Notes: generated from the letters alone by a model not told the origin. Shown: positions 27,924 to 37,459, numbered from the stretch's first letter. The stretch: 54,610 nucleotides of DNA from Vagococcus vulneris (GCF_003950515.1 NZ_NGJS01000014.1:1-54610), one strand, 5' to 3'. Program-made: numbers and translations.

Positions 27924-28535
27924 CTAATATTCGATAACATCAATGAAAAAGTCGTTTAAGCTTACTTCTTCAAAGAGTTCAGATCTCATTAATTTAGCAA
28001 CATTTGCTGCCATGTAATGATTTGCATAAATCTTACCTTCTACCACCCAAGCCTCGGTAATGCCTAATAATGCATACACTAAGTAATTAGTTATTAATTC
28101 CTTAGGTAGCTTTCTAACCGGTATTGGATTAAAGTGAGACACGTGTTCCAAAATAAAGTCGTATAGGCGATCACTGAAAAGAACACGGTACATATCAGCA
28201 TCATTTTCTTTTAATAGTGCAATAAAAAACTCAGGTGCTTCACCAACATATTTAAATACATTATCTAAAACCATTTGTGGAACATTCTCTTCACCATTAA
28301 TTGTTGAGTAAATAATAACGTTATTATAGAAGTCCTCTATAATTTCTTCCATTATTGTTTCAATAAAAGTATCCTTGTCTTTATAGTGCAGATAAAATGT
28401 TCCTCGGGTAACCCCTGCTTGATTAGTTAAATCTTTAATGTTCATTTCACTTAACGTACGTGTTTTGAGCAACTCAAGAAAAGAGCCTCTCAATTTTTTA
28501 CGAGTTTTAATAACTCGTGGATCTATTTTCCCCAT
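27924..28535 (-). CDS. TetR/AcrR family transcriptional regulator
   Basis: I start at ATG 28533-28535 (MGKIDPRVIKTRKKLRGSFL), 203 residues, with GGGGAAGG six bases upstream; the earlier TTG has no ribosome site. The helix-turn-helix is DLTNQAGVTRGTFYLHYKDKD at about residues 34-54. The ligand-binding C-terminal half (YNNVIIYSTINGEENVPQM to the end) resembles the TetR_C_33-type regulators of Lactobacillales that often control nearby transporters or lipid genes. No partner is evident: the neighbours are rplU and a tRNA gene. The ligand and targets are unknown. Confidence 0.85.
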   Translation of the reverse strand: MGKIDPRVIKTRKKLRGSFLELLKTRTLSEMNIKDLTNQAGVTRGTFYLHYKDKDTFIETIMEEIIEDFYNNVIIYSTINGEENVPQMVLDNVFKYVGEAPEFFIALLKENDADMYRVLFSDRLYDFILEHVSHFNPIPVRKLPKELITNYLVYALLGITEAWVVEGKIYANHYMAANVAKLMRSELFEEVSLNDFFIDVIEY

Positions 28536-28729
28536 TTGTGTCCTTCCCCTCAATATCATATTTTCAGATAAGTTTCCCAAACAAATCTGTTTAATCTATT
28601 ATAATAGAGTATACATAAGATTATATACCAAATATGAAAAATTGTCTACTTCATTATTTCTTTTTTGTAAGATATTTTTTTAATCATTTTTTTATTTTTT
28701 AAATTTTTTAATTTTTTTAATTTTTTCTA

Positions 28730-28758
28730 TTGACTATTGGCAGAATATTTTATATTAT
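28730..28758 (+). promoter_or_regulatory. Promoter of tRNA-Arg
   Basis: TTGACT (28730-28735) and TATTAT (28753-28758) are 17 bases apart and lie about 45 bases ahead of the tRNA. The stretch before it (28660-28729) is extremely T/A-rich, like an UP element. Confidence 0.8.
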
Positions 28759-28800
28759 GTTATTTGTGCTTAAGGCAATAGGAAACCTACTTACGCTACT

Positions 28801-28874
28801 GTCGCAGTAGCTCAGCCGGATAGAGCATTCGCCTTCTAAGCGAACGGTCGGGGGTTCGAATCCCTCCTGCGACG
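28801..28874 (+). tRNA. tRNA-Arg (anticodon TCT)
   Basis: The acceptor arms GTCGCAG and CTGCGAC pair over seven bases with discriminator G. The D arm is GCTCAGCCGGATAGAGC, the anticodon arm TTCGC-CTTCTAA-GCGAA gives anticodon TCT (reading AGA/AGG), and the T arm is GGGGG-TTCGAAT-CCCTC. No CCA is encoded. It stands alone with its own promoter and terminator. Confidence 0.95.
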
Positions 28875-28880
28875 TTATGA

Positions 28881-28915
28881 AACACTCACTAATTTCACTA
28901 GTGAGTGTTTTTTCT
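28881..28915 (+). terminator. Terminator after tRNA-Arg
   Basis: AACACTCACTA (28881-28891) and TAGTGAGTGTT (28899-28909) are fully complementary and followed by TTTTTTCTT. Confidence 0.92.
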
Positions 28916-29153
28916 TGATGAGCAAAATATATAATGTAAAAAAATATTAATTACTTTTCAATTAATTATATTTTTATTTTTTTCTTTTAACTAATAGACT
29001 ATTTTTCGGAAAAATGTTACAAAGAACTTACTCATTCGTTATACCTTATAACATATATTTATAAATTGTTGATCTATTAAATAAATGTAATTTTCATTTT
29101 AAAAGTATAAACCTAAATAAACGCATCTATCTTTTACTTTATTAAATAAATGT
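28916..29153. other. AT-rich gap with a 16-base direct repeat
   Basis: No gene is seen between the tRNA terminator and the ptsG terminator. TATTAAATAAATGTAA occurs twice (29075-29090 and 29140-29155), 65 bases apart. The rest is very AT-rich sequence without a convincing reading frame. Confidence 0.5.
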
Positions 29154-29195
29154 AAAAAAAATAGTCGACCCATAAAAAACGGATCGACTATTTTT
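29154..29195 (-). terminator. Terminator after ptsG
   Basis: AAAATAGTCGA (29158-29168) pairs with TCGACTATTTT (29184-29194); on the minus strand a T-run follows. It lies about 10 bases beyond the ptsG stop. Confidence 0.85.
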
Positions 29196-29204
29196 ATACT
29201 TATT

Positions 29205-31355
29205 TTATTTTTTTAATTGTCCTATTTCATCAGAGTGATGATGAGAACCAAGATTCGTTAAATCTAATTCAGTCAAATCATTCATATTTGTAATAACTAC
29301 AATCATATCCAGTCCTTTACCAGCATCTAAAATACCTTGTAAATCAACTTTAGCTAATTGCGTTGCCTCAGTTACTTCTTGACCTTCTTCTACAAGCAAT
29401 TCAAACGGTTTACCTTCTAATTGAACCGTATCTAACCCCATATGAAGTAATAGTTCTAAGCCAGCAGGGGTTTTAATCCCCATAGCATGTTTTGTCGGGA
29501 AGATACTCATTATTTCACCGCGAACTGGAGAATAAATATCACCTGATGTTGGTAAGACAGCAAAACCATCTCCCATCATCTTTTGTGAAAAGACTTGATC
29601 TGCAACTGCTGAAATAGGAATGACACGGCCTTCAGACACTGAATATATAGCTTCCGATATCATCTCAACATCCGTTGATACTGCTGAAATAGTTTCTTTA
29701 CTATCTACAGTTGGCACACCTTCAGAATTTGAACCTGATTCTTCACCAATAACTACTTTAGGTCCTGCAGCAATAAATTCATCAATGTTCGTTTTAATAT
29801 TAGCTACTTTAGGTCCAAAAATAACTTGAACTCCATTACCATTTACAACAACACCTGCTGCTCCAGCATCTTTCAGAAGAGATTGATTAACTTGCAATCC
29901 ATCTTTTACATTTACTCGTAAACGTGTCGCACAGTTATCTACGTCAACTAAATTACCATTACCACCTAATCCTAATATGATTTGATACGATAACTTTTCT
30001 TCTTCTGTATACTCTTTACCATCTTTACTGTTCAGGTAGTCTTGTTTTGAGTGCAACTTAGTTTCAACATCATCGTCTTCACGACCTGGTGTTTTAATAT
30101 CATATTTCTTAATAAAAAATGTAAAAACAAAATAGTAAACAAATGCATAAATGATGCCAACAAAGATAACTGGTATCCAATTTGTCATTTCTTGACCAGG
30201 TAGGATGCCATATAAAACAAAATCAAGCAAACCTCCTGAGAATGTTACACCTACTCCCACTTGCAGTATGTTCATAATAGCAAACGATAACGCTGCAAGT
30301 ACACAATGTACACCAAAATACAAGAATGGCGATGCAAATAAGAATGAAAACTCTAAAGGTTCAGTGATTCCAGTGAAAATTGATGTTAACGATGCTGAAA
30401 AAAGTAATCCCTTCGTTTTCTCTTTTTTATTCGGCTTAGCTTGACGATACATTGCGTATGCCGCTGCCGGATATCCAAAAATCATAAATGGAAACATTCC
30501 CGAGAAAAACTTAGAATATTCCGGACTAATCGGAATACCTGCTCCCAATTGAGCAAACAGAATATTTTGTGCACCTTCAACTGTTTGACCATCAATCGTT
30601 GCAACTCCGCCTAAAGCTGTTTGCCAAAACGGTAAGTAAAATACATGATGCAAACCTAACGGAATCAATGCACGATAAGCAAAACCGTAGATAAATGTTC
30701 CCACAACGCCTAAATTAGCAACAAGTACACCTAGTGCGGCAATCCCAGCTGCCACAAACGGCCAAATAAAAGCAAAAATAAAACCTAACGCCACACCTGC
30801 TAATGCTGAAATAATCGGCACAAAACGAGTACCACTGAAAAACGATAGAGCATCCGGTAAATCAATCTTATAAAATTTATTGTGCAACCATGCCACAATT
30901 AAACCAACAACAATTCCACCAAAAACGCCTGTATTCATTGTATGTTCGAATCCTAATACTTGACCAATCAAACCACTTGTCTGCTCTAATTTTTTTAAAT
31001 CTAAAAAATTGTCAATAACACTTGTTAATGAAGCATACATCATAATATATGCAACTACAGCAGACAAAGCTGCCACTTCTTTAACTGCTTTTGCCATACC
31101 TAATGCAACAGATACTGCAAATAGTAGTGGTAGATTGGCAAAGATAATATCTCCACAATCTTTTAAAACCGACAAAAATTTGAAAATTAGTGTCTTTTCA
31201 TTTAATATATCTTGCAGATTATACGTTTTAATAAAAGCATCTCCTGTAAAAGACGCACCGACACCTAATAACAACCCTGCAACCGGTAACAGCGCAATTG
31301 GTAACATAAACGTTTTACCTATTTTTTGCAAGACTTCAAAACCTTTACCCTTCAA
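29205..31355 (-). CDS. ptsG: PTS glucose-type transporter subunit IICBA
   Basis: The 716-residue protein imports and phosphorylates a hexose. Domain order is IIC (residues about 1-400, ten hydrophobic segments, with LGLHHVFYLPFWQ and GITEPLEFSFLFASP typical of the glucose/GlcNAc family), IIB (about 440-525, phospho-cysteine in VDVDNCATRLRVNVK), a linker, and IIA (about 575-705, phospho-histidine in LELLLHMGLDTVQLEG). Such IICBA fusions transport glucose in B. subtilis and staphylococci; exact sugar (glucose versus N-acetylglucosamine or a glucoside) is not proven. Start is TTG (31353-31355) behind AGGGGG. An 11-bp palindrome lies upstream. Confidence 0.9.
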   Translation of the reverse strand: MKGKGFEVLQKIGKTFMLPIALLPVAGLLLGVGASFTGDAFIKTYNLQDILNEKTLIFKFLSVLKDCGDIIFANLPLLFAVSVALGMAKAVKEVAALSAVVAYIMMYASLTSVIDNFLDLKKLEQTSGLIGQVLGFEHTMNTGVFGGIVVGLIVAWLHNKFYKIDLPDALSFFSGTRFVPIISALAGVALGFIFAFIWPFVAAGIAALGVLVANLGVVGTFIYGFAYRALIPLGLHHVFYLPFWQTALGGVATIDGQTVEGAQNILFAQLGAGIPISPEYSKFFSGMFPFMIFGYPAAAYAMYRQAKPNKKEKTKGLLFSASLTSIFTGITEPLEFSFLFASPFLYFGVHCVLAALSFAIMNILQVGVGVTFSGGLLDFVLYGILPGQEMTNWIPVIFVGIIYAFVYYFVFTFFIKKYDIKTPGREDDDVETKLHSKQDYLNSKDGKEYTEEEKLSYQIILGLGGNGNLVDVDNCATRLRVNVKDGLQVNQSLLKDAGAAGVVVNGNGVQVIFGPKVANIKTNIDEFIAAGPKVVIGEESGSNSEGVPTVDSKETISAVSTDVEMISEAIYSVSEGRVIPISAVADQVFSQKMMGDGFAVLPTSGDIYSPVRGEIMSIFPTKHAMGIKTPAGLELLLHMGLDTVQLEGKPFELLVEEGQEVTEATQLAKVDLQGILDAGKGLDMIVVITNMNDLTELDLTNLGSHHHSDEIGQLKK

Positions 31356-31390
31356 AAAAAAACCCCCTGATTATTCTATAATTTAAGCAT

Positions 31391-31420
31391 ATTTATAGTT
31401 GTTTTACATCAACTATAAAT
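31391..31420. promoter_or_regulatory. 11-bp perfect palindrome upstream of ptsG
   Basis: ATTTATAGTTG (31391-31401) and CAACTATAAAT (31410-31420) are perfectly complementary with an 8-base spacer, 36 bases before the ptsG start codon. It could be a repressor operator or, as RNA, a hairpin of the kind bound by antiterminators; it is not followed by a T-run, so it is not a simple terminator. It does not match a CcpA cre site. Confidence 0.6.
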
Positions 31421-31700
31421 ACTTTTATCACTTTATCATATTTACTCCTTCACTCCAATTATTCAACCGTTTTCATTACTGAAAATTTCAATGATTTTAT
31501 CAAATGTTATAAATAACGATAGATAAAAACAGCCGCACTTTATGTCTATTATGCATACATTAGCGAAAATTCCATACACCAACTTACTAAGCCAAAAATT
31601 TCAGTGAGAACTAGAGATTTAAAATTAAAGTAGTCTTTTTTATACCATGTTGAAAATATTTAAAATAACACGAATAGTAGATAGTTTTCAAAAACATATA
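31421..31700. other. Non-coding gap between ptsG and alsD
   Basis: About 280 bases of AT-rich sequence without a plausible gene on either strand. The ptsG promoter must lie in its left part; TATGAT (minus strand, about 31436-31441) is a possible -10 but no properly spaced -35 is visible. Confidence 0.4.
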
Positions 31701-31735
31701 AAAAAGTCCCGTTTTTCAATTAAGAAAATCAGGAC
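31701..31735 (-). terminator. Terminator after alsD
   Basis: On the minus strand GTCCTGATTTTC pairs with GAAAAACGGGAC (one mismatch, one G-T pair) around a six-base loop and is followed by TTTTTTAT. It sits about 70 bases past the alsD stop. Confidence 0.75.
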
Positions 31736-31805
31736 GTCATTTTGATGATTTCTATTAAATAATAATAACTAACATAAAAAAATAACTTAGTCTTCTAATT
31801 AATTA

Positions 31806-32519
31806 TTATGATTCAGCTTCTTCTATCTCAGCAGCAACGTTAGAATAATCTATTTTTGTAGATAAAAAAGTAGCATCATTAATAGGAAAGTGCTGTTGCA
31901 ATGTTTCAATATTACTTATTTCCACGATTCCTTCAGACATATCGAAATCAAGGATATGTCCACCAAAGTCATGTGAGTCGCTCAAAAAATGAAGATGGAA
32001 CCCAGCAGCAGACATCCCTTGAAAAAGTGTAGGTGTATAAAATCCGACAATAGTTCCTTTAATCTCCGTTCTTTCAAACTCTGGTTGGACTTTTGAAACA
32101 TCCACTAACTTTTTAAACGGTGGGAACTGCTTTGGCATGACACGAACATGCATTTTTTTAAATGTTCCAGATATTTTAACTGCTGCAAATAAGTTTTGGC
32201 TTTTTAAGTAGGTTACAACTTTTTCTTTTAATTCTTTACTTGTCATCATTTTATCAACTGGAAAAGAATTATCTACATTGAACATTGTTACTGCAGCGTA
32301 TGGTGTTAACTCTTCTCCTGACAATTCAACAAGCGCCCCATTAGATTTAGCTTGGTAAGCGTGTTTATCAAGAATAATCACCTCGCCATCTAATCCATCA
32401 AGCGTACCAATACCTAAATCACCGTGTTGCAAAAGCGTCGATATTTTTTCATTTCCTTCCATCAAACCAGCCATAAGAGCACCTAAAGTTCCATGTTGAA
32501 ATAAATATTTATCGTTCAT
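31806..32519 (-). CDS. alsD: Alpha-acetolactate decarboxylase
   Basis: AlsD converts alpha-acetolactate to acetoin in the cytoplasm, consuming protons and diverting pyruvate. The 237-residue protein has FQHGTLGALMAGLMEG at the N-terminus and the zinc-binding pattern GFHLHFLSDSHDFGGHIL (about residues 172-189), with the three His ligands visible. It lies 16 bases downstream of alsS, so the pair forms one operon; an alsR regulator is not adjacent. Confidence 0.95.
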   Translation of the reverse strand: MNDKYLFQHGTLGALMAGLMEGNEKISTLLQHGDLGIGTLDGLDGEVIILDKHAYQAKSNGALVELSGEELTPYAAVTMFNVDNSFPVDKMMTSKELKEKVVTYLKSQNLFAAVKISGTFKKMHVRVMPKQFPPFKKLVDVSKVQPEFERTEIKGTIVGFYTPTLFQGMSAAGFHLHFLSDSHDFGGHILDFDMSEGIVEISNIETLQQHFPINDATFLSTKIDYSNVAAEIEEAES

Positions 32520-32535
32520 ACTACTTCACTCCTTA

Positions 32536-34200
32536 TTAATAAAATTGATCTGGCAATATCGTTTTTCCAAGTTCAGCATTATCACTGTAATCAATCGGCA
32601 CATCTATAACTACTGGTCCTTCTGTCGCAAAGGCGTTTTTTAAAGCTTGATCAAGTTCTATTGCCGTTGTTGCTCTTATTCCTTTGGCTCCAAAAGCTTC
32701 TGCATATTTCACGAAGTCAACAGGACCAAAATCAACACCAGATGATCGTTGATATTTCATAACTTCTTGGAATTCTACCATATTATAGTGACCATCATTC
32801 CAAATAATATGTACTATTTTTAATTTTCTTCTGACAGCTGTTTCCAGATCTTGTGCAGAGAATAGAAATCCACCATCACCTGAAACTGAAATAATTTGTG
32901 CCTCAGGGCGTACTAATGCTGCACCTATTGCCCAAGGTAGAGCAACCCCTAACGTCTGCATACCATTGCTGAATAGCAAACGTCTTGGTTCATAACTTCT
33001 AAAATGTCGTGCCATCCAGATATAATGACTACCTACGTCAACTGTTACTGTCATTTCATCTGTCACATTTGATTGTAGGACATTAATTGCTTCTAACGGA
33101 TGAACTAAACCAGAATCACCCTTTTTCGTTGCTACATCACGTTCAGTTAAACGATTTTGTAAGTATATCAAATATTTTTTTGATTCCTCAGCCACTTGTT
33201 CACCACTTAATTCATCAGTTAATAAATCTAATGTTGCAGCAATATTTCCAATAAGTTCACGCTTAGGTTGCATATACGCATCAATTTCTGCAAAAGTTTC
33301 ATCTATAACAATAACTTGTGCATCTTTTTCAGCATTCCAATTCCTAGCTTCATATTCAATTGGATCATAGCCGACCGCAATCACTAGATCACTTTTTTTC
33401 AGCAACATATCCCCAGGTTGATTTCTGAACAACCCGACGCGTCCAAAGAAACTGTCTTCCAAACTTCTTGAAACAACTCCAGCTGCCTGATATGTTTCTA
33501 CTACTGGCAACTTAGTTTTTTCAACCAATCGACGAATCGCATTTACTTCTTTATGTCCTGAACCACGCATACCGACTAGCAGTACTGGAAGTTCGGCTTG
33601 TTCAAGTAAATCAGCTAAATATTTAATATCTGCATTTGATGCTGAACCAAGTTCAGGATCTTTTAATGGTTTAATCACATTCGTACTAACGGGTGAATCG
33701 ACAACATCCTGCGGAATACTGATAAAACTGGCTCCTTTTTTCCCGCTTTTCGATAAGCGATAAGCATTAGCGATAACCTCAGAAATTGTTTCGGGATCTT
33801 GAATTTCAGCACTATACTTCGTGATAGGTTCGAATAATGCCGCATTGTCCATACTTTGATGTGTTAATTTCAATAAATCTGACCGTTTTACTTGCCCTGC
33901 TATCGCCAATACTGGATCGCCTTCAGCTGTTGCTGTCACTAAGCCCGTTGCTAAATTACTGGCTCCAGGACCACTTGTCGCTATAACAACACCTGGATTT
34001 CCAGTAATACGACCGATAGCTTGTGCCATAAATGCAGCATTTTGTTCATGCCTTGTAACAATTAATTCCGGCCCATCATCCTTTAGCGAATCAAACACAC
34101 CATCAATTTTTGCACCGGGGATACCAAATACATAATCTACCTGATGATTTTTCAAACTCTGAACAATATTATCCGCGCCTTTGTTATACTCTTTTGACAT
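32536..34200 (-). CDS. alsS: Acetolactate synthase, catabolic
   Basis: This thiamine diphosphate enzyme joins two pyruvates to acetolactate. I start at ATG 34198-34200 ([20 protein letters not shown]), 554 residues, ten bases after GGGGG; the ATG at 34209 is only one base from that site. The catalytic Glu is in [16 protein letters not shown] (about residue 50) and the ThDP/Mg site is [19 protein letters not shown] to [15 protein letters not shown] (about 437-480). Absence of a regulatory ilvN-like subunit gene and pairing with alsD mark it as the catabolic, FAD-independent type. Confidence 0.95.
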   Translation of the reverse strand: MSKEYNKGADNIVQSLKNHQVDYVFGIPGAKIDGVFDSLKDDGPELIVTRHEQNAAFMAQAIGRITGNPGVVIATSGPGASNLATGLVTATAEGDPVLAIAGQVKRSDLLKLTHQSMDNAALFEPITKYSAEIQDPETISEVIANAYRLSKSGKKGASFISIPQDVVDSPVSTNVIKPLKDPELGSASNADIKYLADLLEQAELPVLLVGMRGSGHKEVNAIRRLVEKTKLPVVETYQAAGVVSRSLEDSFFGRVGLFRNQPGDMLLKKSDLVIAVGYDPIEYEARNWNAEKDAQVIVIDETFAEIDAYMQPKRELIGNIAATLDLLTDELSGEQVAEESKKYLIYLQNRLTERDVATKKGDSGLVHPLEAINVLQSNVTDEMTVTVDVGSHYIWMARHFRSYEPRRLLFSNGMQTLGVALPWAIGAALVRPEAQIISVSGDGGFLFSAQDLETAVRRKLKIVHIIWNDGHYNMVEFQEVMKYQRSSGVDFGPVDFVKYAEAFGAKGIRATTAIELDQALKNAFATEGPVVIDVPIDYSDNAELGKTILPDQFY

Positions 34201-34330
34201 GTGTACCATTCCCCCTGAACGTTTATTTTAAAGGTTTAACAATAATATATACACTTGATATATAATACAGTTTTCAAATCTGTTTTATATTATAACTCTA
34301 ATTATTTAATTTGTTAAGCCATTTACTGAA

Positions 34331-34366
34331 AAAAATAAAAAAAGCTGATAAATTAATATCAGCTTT
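34331..34366 (-). terminator. Terminator after ktrB
   Basis: AAAGCTGATA (34341-34350) and TATCAGCTTT (34357-34366) form a 10-bp stem; on the minus strand TTTTTTTATTTTTTT follows. The 100 bases from here to alsS must hold the alsSD promoter; I see AT-rich candidates only. Confidence 0.9.
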
Positions 34367-34371
34367 CCTAA

Positions 34372-35718
34372 TTACCCTACCAGAACGTTCTCTTTAGGGT
34401 ACGAAATATTCTTAATAGATGCTTTACGTGATCGGTTTATTAAAGAAAAACTAACTGTATATAATCCGACTCGACCAATGAACATCAAAAAAATAATTAA
34501 TATTTTACCAAAATAAGTCAAATCCGGGGTCAACCCCATCGTCAACCCTACTGTTGCAAAAGCTGACACAACCTCAAATAAGACATACTCAATACCGGAG
34601 TTTTGTGGAATTGTTTCTGTTAATGATAGGACAAGTGAACTTACAAAGCAAAGCATACTTGCAAAAAAAACTAAAACAAAAGATTTTAAAACTGTAGCTG
34701 TTGGGACTGTTCTCTCAAATCCTTCCGCAGATTCTCGGCCCTTAAATAAACTGATAACCTGCAATCCCAAAACACCAATTGTAGTTGTTTTAACACCACC
34801 GGCTGTCGAACCAGAAGTCCCTCCAATAAACATTAGAACAATCGTCAACATAATACCAGCATAACTAAAATCACCATAATCAATTGAGACAAACCCTGCA
34901 GTCCTTGGTGTCACACTTAGAAAGAAGCTGTTAGCTAATCTGGCAATTATAGATCCGTTCTTTTGCACATCGGTAAAGTAAAAAATAATAAAACCAATTG
35001 CTAACAATGATCCTGTCACAATTAATGCTAAACGTGTGTGCAAACTTAATCGTTTGGTTTCTTTAAAATGAATCAAATCATACCAGACAATAAACCCAAA
35101 TCCACCAGCAACAATCAATAACGAGATGATCACTAGAATATACGGATTATCTCGGTAACTGATTAAACTATTGCCAAACAAATCAAAACCGGCATTACAA
35201 AAAGCTGAAATAGAGTGAAAAATGCTGAAAAAAACACCTTTCTTCACACCGTATTCAGGAATAAATTGAAACGACAATAGTAAAGCACCAACGGCTTGAA
35301 CGGTCAAAGAAAACTTTAAAACAAAAGTTAATAAGCGAATAATACCGCCATGACTATCCGCATTTAGCATATCTTTAATAACAAGTCTGGACTGAAATGA
35401 CACTCGCTTCTTCAATAAAATAGCTATCATTAAGAAAACTGACATAAATCCCAATCCGCCAAGTTCAATTAAAATCATCATAATCGTATGACCCATAGAA
35501 TTAAAAACCTCAGAAACATTGACAGGAGTTAATCCAGTCACACAAACAGATGAGGTTGCAATAAATAATGCATCAATAAAACTAATGGTCTGACCTGGCT
35601 TTTGAGAAAAAGGCAACCATAATAAAAAAGCCCCTAGAAAAATAATTACAACAAACATAAGTGTAATAAATTGAACCGTACTCATCCTCGGAACTAACGA
35701 TTCTTTTCGTTTAAACAT
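34372..35718 (-). CDS. ktrB: KtrB/TrkH family potassium uptake channel subunit
   Basis: The start at ATG 35716-35718 (MFKRKESLVPRMSTVQFITL) has AAGGAGA upstream and gives 448 residues; the frame is open for 21 more codons without a ribosome site. The four pore repeats of the superfamily are visible: TSSVCVTGLTPVN (about residue 55), SISAFCNAGFDLFG (about 165), SVTPRTAGFVSIDYGD (about 270) and VVSAFATVGLTMGLTPDL (about 390). KtrB needs a cytoplasmic RCK subunit (KtrA), which is not adjacent here. It is likely constitutively or osmotically important for K+ uptake. Confidence 0.92.
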   Translation of the reverse strand: MFKRKESLVPRMSTVQFITLMFVVIIFLGAFLLWLPFSQKPGQTISFIDALFIATSSVCVTGLTPVNVSEVFNSMGHTIMMILIELGGLGFMSVFLMIAILLKKRVSFQSRLVIKDMLNADSHGGIIRLLTFVLKFSLTVQAVGALLLSFQFIPEYGVKKGVFFSIFHSISAFCNAGFDLFGNSLISYRDNPYILVIISLLIVAGGFGFIVWYDLIHFKETKRLSLHTRLALIVTGSLLAIGFIIFYFTDVQKNGSIIARLANSFFLSVTPRTAGFVSIDYGDFSYAGIMLTIVLMFIGGTSGSTAGGVKTTTIGVLGLQVISLFKGRESAEGFERTVPTATVLKSFVLVFFASMLCFVSSLVLSLTETIPQNSGIEYVLFEVVSAFATVGLTMGLTPDLTYFGKILIIFLMFIGRVGLYTVSFSLINRSRKASIKNISYPKENVLVG

Positions 35719-35877
35719 AGTTGTTCTCCTTAAATTTATAATAGATATAGCCATTGTACACGGGTAACGAACACTGTTCAATCTTTTATAAGAATATTGC
35801 TATCCATATAAATCGACAACTACTGATTTTTAATTGTACAATATGAAGAACGGCAATTAAAAAAGGAGAAATGCTGT

Positions 35878-36660
35878 GAAAATTACTAACAATATAATTC
35901 ATTTTGAACTAAAGATGTCTGGTGATATTTATCGATGAATCCTTAATATCGAACTAGAAAAGTCACCGTTTTTTAAGAAGAAACGATTAATAACCAAAAG
36001 CAGAATGAGCAAAGATAATGTTATATTCATCAAAAGAAAAGATCACACGTTTCTAAAACTGCTTATCTTAAAACAAAAATATAAATTTAGCCAGCCTGTA
36101 CTTGGATTATCGTGGTGTCACGGTTAATTTTTTTCTTTCTAGAGATATGATTAATGCTGAAGATTGTATCATGGTCCGTCCTGATTACATTCTCTCCACT
36201 GAAGATCCTTACCTAGCTGTGATTAATGATTGCTATACTGCATTACTTTTGATGAAAGAAAATGTTGAGCAATTAGGTATTAGTGATGATTAATTATTCG
36301 TCGATGTCTAAAAATGCTGGCGGTAGTTTAATGGCCAGAGACAACAAGCAGGTTAAGATTGCTTTTCAAATTCCTATTTATCCGATGATTGATGATCGAA
36401 TGACAACTAAATCAATGTAGTACAACGATGCACCTGTTTAGAATGAAAACAAAATAAAATAGCTAGGAATTTAGGTAAACCGATAAGCCATAACCAAATG
36501 TTCGACTCTCGCAAGAGAAACGAATTACCTAGAATTTCCACTCATACTAACTTTTGTCGGAAATATTAATCCCTTTAAAGATGACACTGTCATTTGATCT
36601 TTAAAATTAACTTTAGAGGACTTTTAATTTATTTCTATGTATCATTTACCTTTTTATTTT
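35878..36660 (+). pseudogene. Decayed alpha/beta hydrolase (hormone-sensitive lipase type esterase)
   Basis: A GGAG and GTG start (35877-35879) open VKITNNIIHFELKMSGDIYR, which is stopped at 35937 but continues in frame through KSPFFKKKRLITKSRMSKDN and LILKQKYKFSQPVLGLSWCHG (the HGG oxyanion region). Further pieces follow: LDYRGVT, then DCIMVRPDYILSTEDPYLAV and INDCYTALLLMKENVEQLGI (36102-36293), then AGGSLMARDNKQVKIAFQIP and IYPMIDDRMTTKSM, YNDAPV, and LARETNYLEFPLILTFVGNI plus NPFKDDTV to about 36595. These follow the order of the HSL esterase family, but with several stops, at least one frame change and loss of the GDSAGG nucleophile segment. The whole is clearly dead; the right limit is approximate. 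Confidence 0.88.
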
Positions 36661-36673
36661 AATTTCATATAAT
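36645..36673 (+). promoter_or_regulatory. Promoter of the tyrosine phosphatase gene
   Basis: TATAAT (36668-36673) with TTTACC (36645-36650) at 17-base spacing lies 40 bases ahead of the start codon. Confidence 0.6.
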
Positions 36674-36712
36674 ATACTTGTGGTTTTAATTTGATACAGG
36701 AGGATATCATAT

Positions 36713-37459
36713 ATGATTACAAATTTTAGAGACTTAGGTGGCTTAAAAACTAGAAATAACCAAACAGTTAAGAGCAATCGTTTACTACGATCTGGAGAAC
36801 TTTATCAGTTAAACGAAAATGATATTAAACTTTTACGAAAACATCAATTGACAAAAATCGTTGATTTTAGAAGTGAGCGTGAAATTAGTGAGCATCCCGA
36901 TACACAATTAGAAGGTACATCCTACCTTCACATTGATTTATTAGGAAGTACAGATACTGGTAGCGCAAGTCTAGATGATTTTGTGAAATTAGATGATTTT
37001 TCTCAAGTATCTTCATATATGGAAACAATTTACAAAGAATTAATTTTAGACGAATCAGTTCAAAATGGATATAAAAGATTTTTAAACACATTAATGTTTG
37101 AGCACGGCAGTACTATTTTTCACTGCTTTGCTGGTAAAGATCGTACAGGCATTGGTGCTATGCTGATTTTAGAGATACTAGGAGTCTCTAGAGAGGATAT
37201 CTATACGGATTATTTAAAAACCAATACTTCTCGAAAACAAGCAAACGAACAAATGATTGCTGAAATCAATAAACAACATTCACTATCTGATTCCCAAAAA
37301 TCTACATTGCTGATTGCGCTAGAAGTAAAAAAAGAGTACTTAGACAGTGCTTATCAAATCATTGATTCTCAATTTGGTGGCATCGATAATTATATTAAAG
37401 AAATCATCGGTTGGTCTAAGGAAGATATCGATCAATTTAAAACATACTATTTAAATTAA
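36713..37459 (+). CDS. Tyrosine-protein phosphatase (Y_phosphatase3 type)
   Basis: The 248-residue protein carries the phosphatase P-loop HCFAGKDRTGIGAM (nucleophile Cys near residue 137, Arg six residues on) and the N-terminal NFRDLGGLKT and LLRSGELYQL with DFRSEREI that define this family of atypical tyrosine/serine and phosphoinositide phosphatases (LipA of Listeria is related). No signal peptide is present, so it is cytoplasmic. It is preceded by AGGAGGA and stands alone on the plus strand beside an esterase pseudogene. The substrate is unknown. Confidence 0.9.
   Translation: MITNFRDLGGLKTRNNQTVKSNRLLRSGELYQLNENDIKLLRKHQLTKIVDFRSEREISEHPDTQLEGTSYLHIDLLGSTDTGSASLDDFVKLDDFSQVSSYMETIYKELILDESVQNGYKRFLNTLMFEHGSTIFHCFAGKDRTGIGAMLILEILGVSREDIYTDYLKTNTSRKQANEQMIAEINKQHSLSDSQKSTLLIALEVKKEYLDSAYQIIDSQFGGIDNYIKEIIGWSKEDIDQFKTYYLN

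Noticed and set aside
28660-28730. Very T-rich tract as a replication origin or repeat element
   Set aside because: No DnaA boxes or repeats are present; it is better explained as an UP-like element ahead of the tRNA promoter.
31391-31420. Palindrome before ptsG as a CcpA cre site or intrinsic terminator
   Set aside because: The central CG and TGNAA pattern of cre is absent and no T-run follows either arm.
36102-36293. A 63-codon plus-strand frame as an independent small gene
   Set aside because: Its product is an internal fragment of an esterase, with matching pieces before and after it, and it has no ribosome site.
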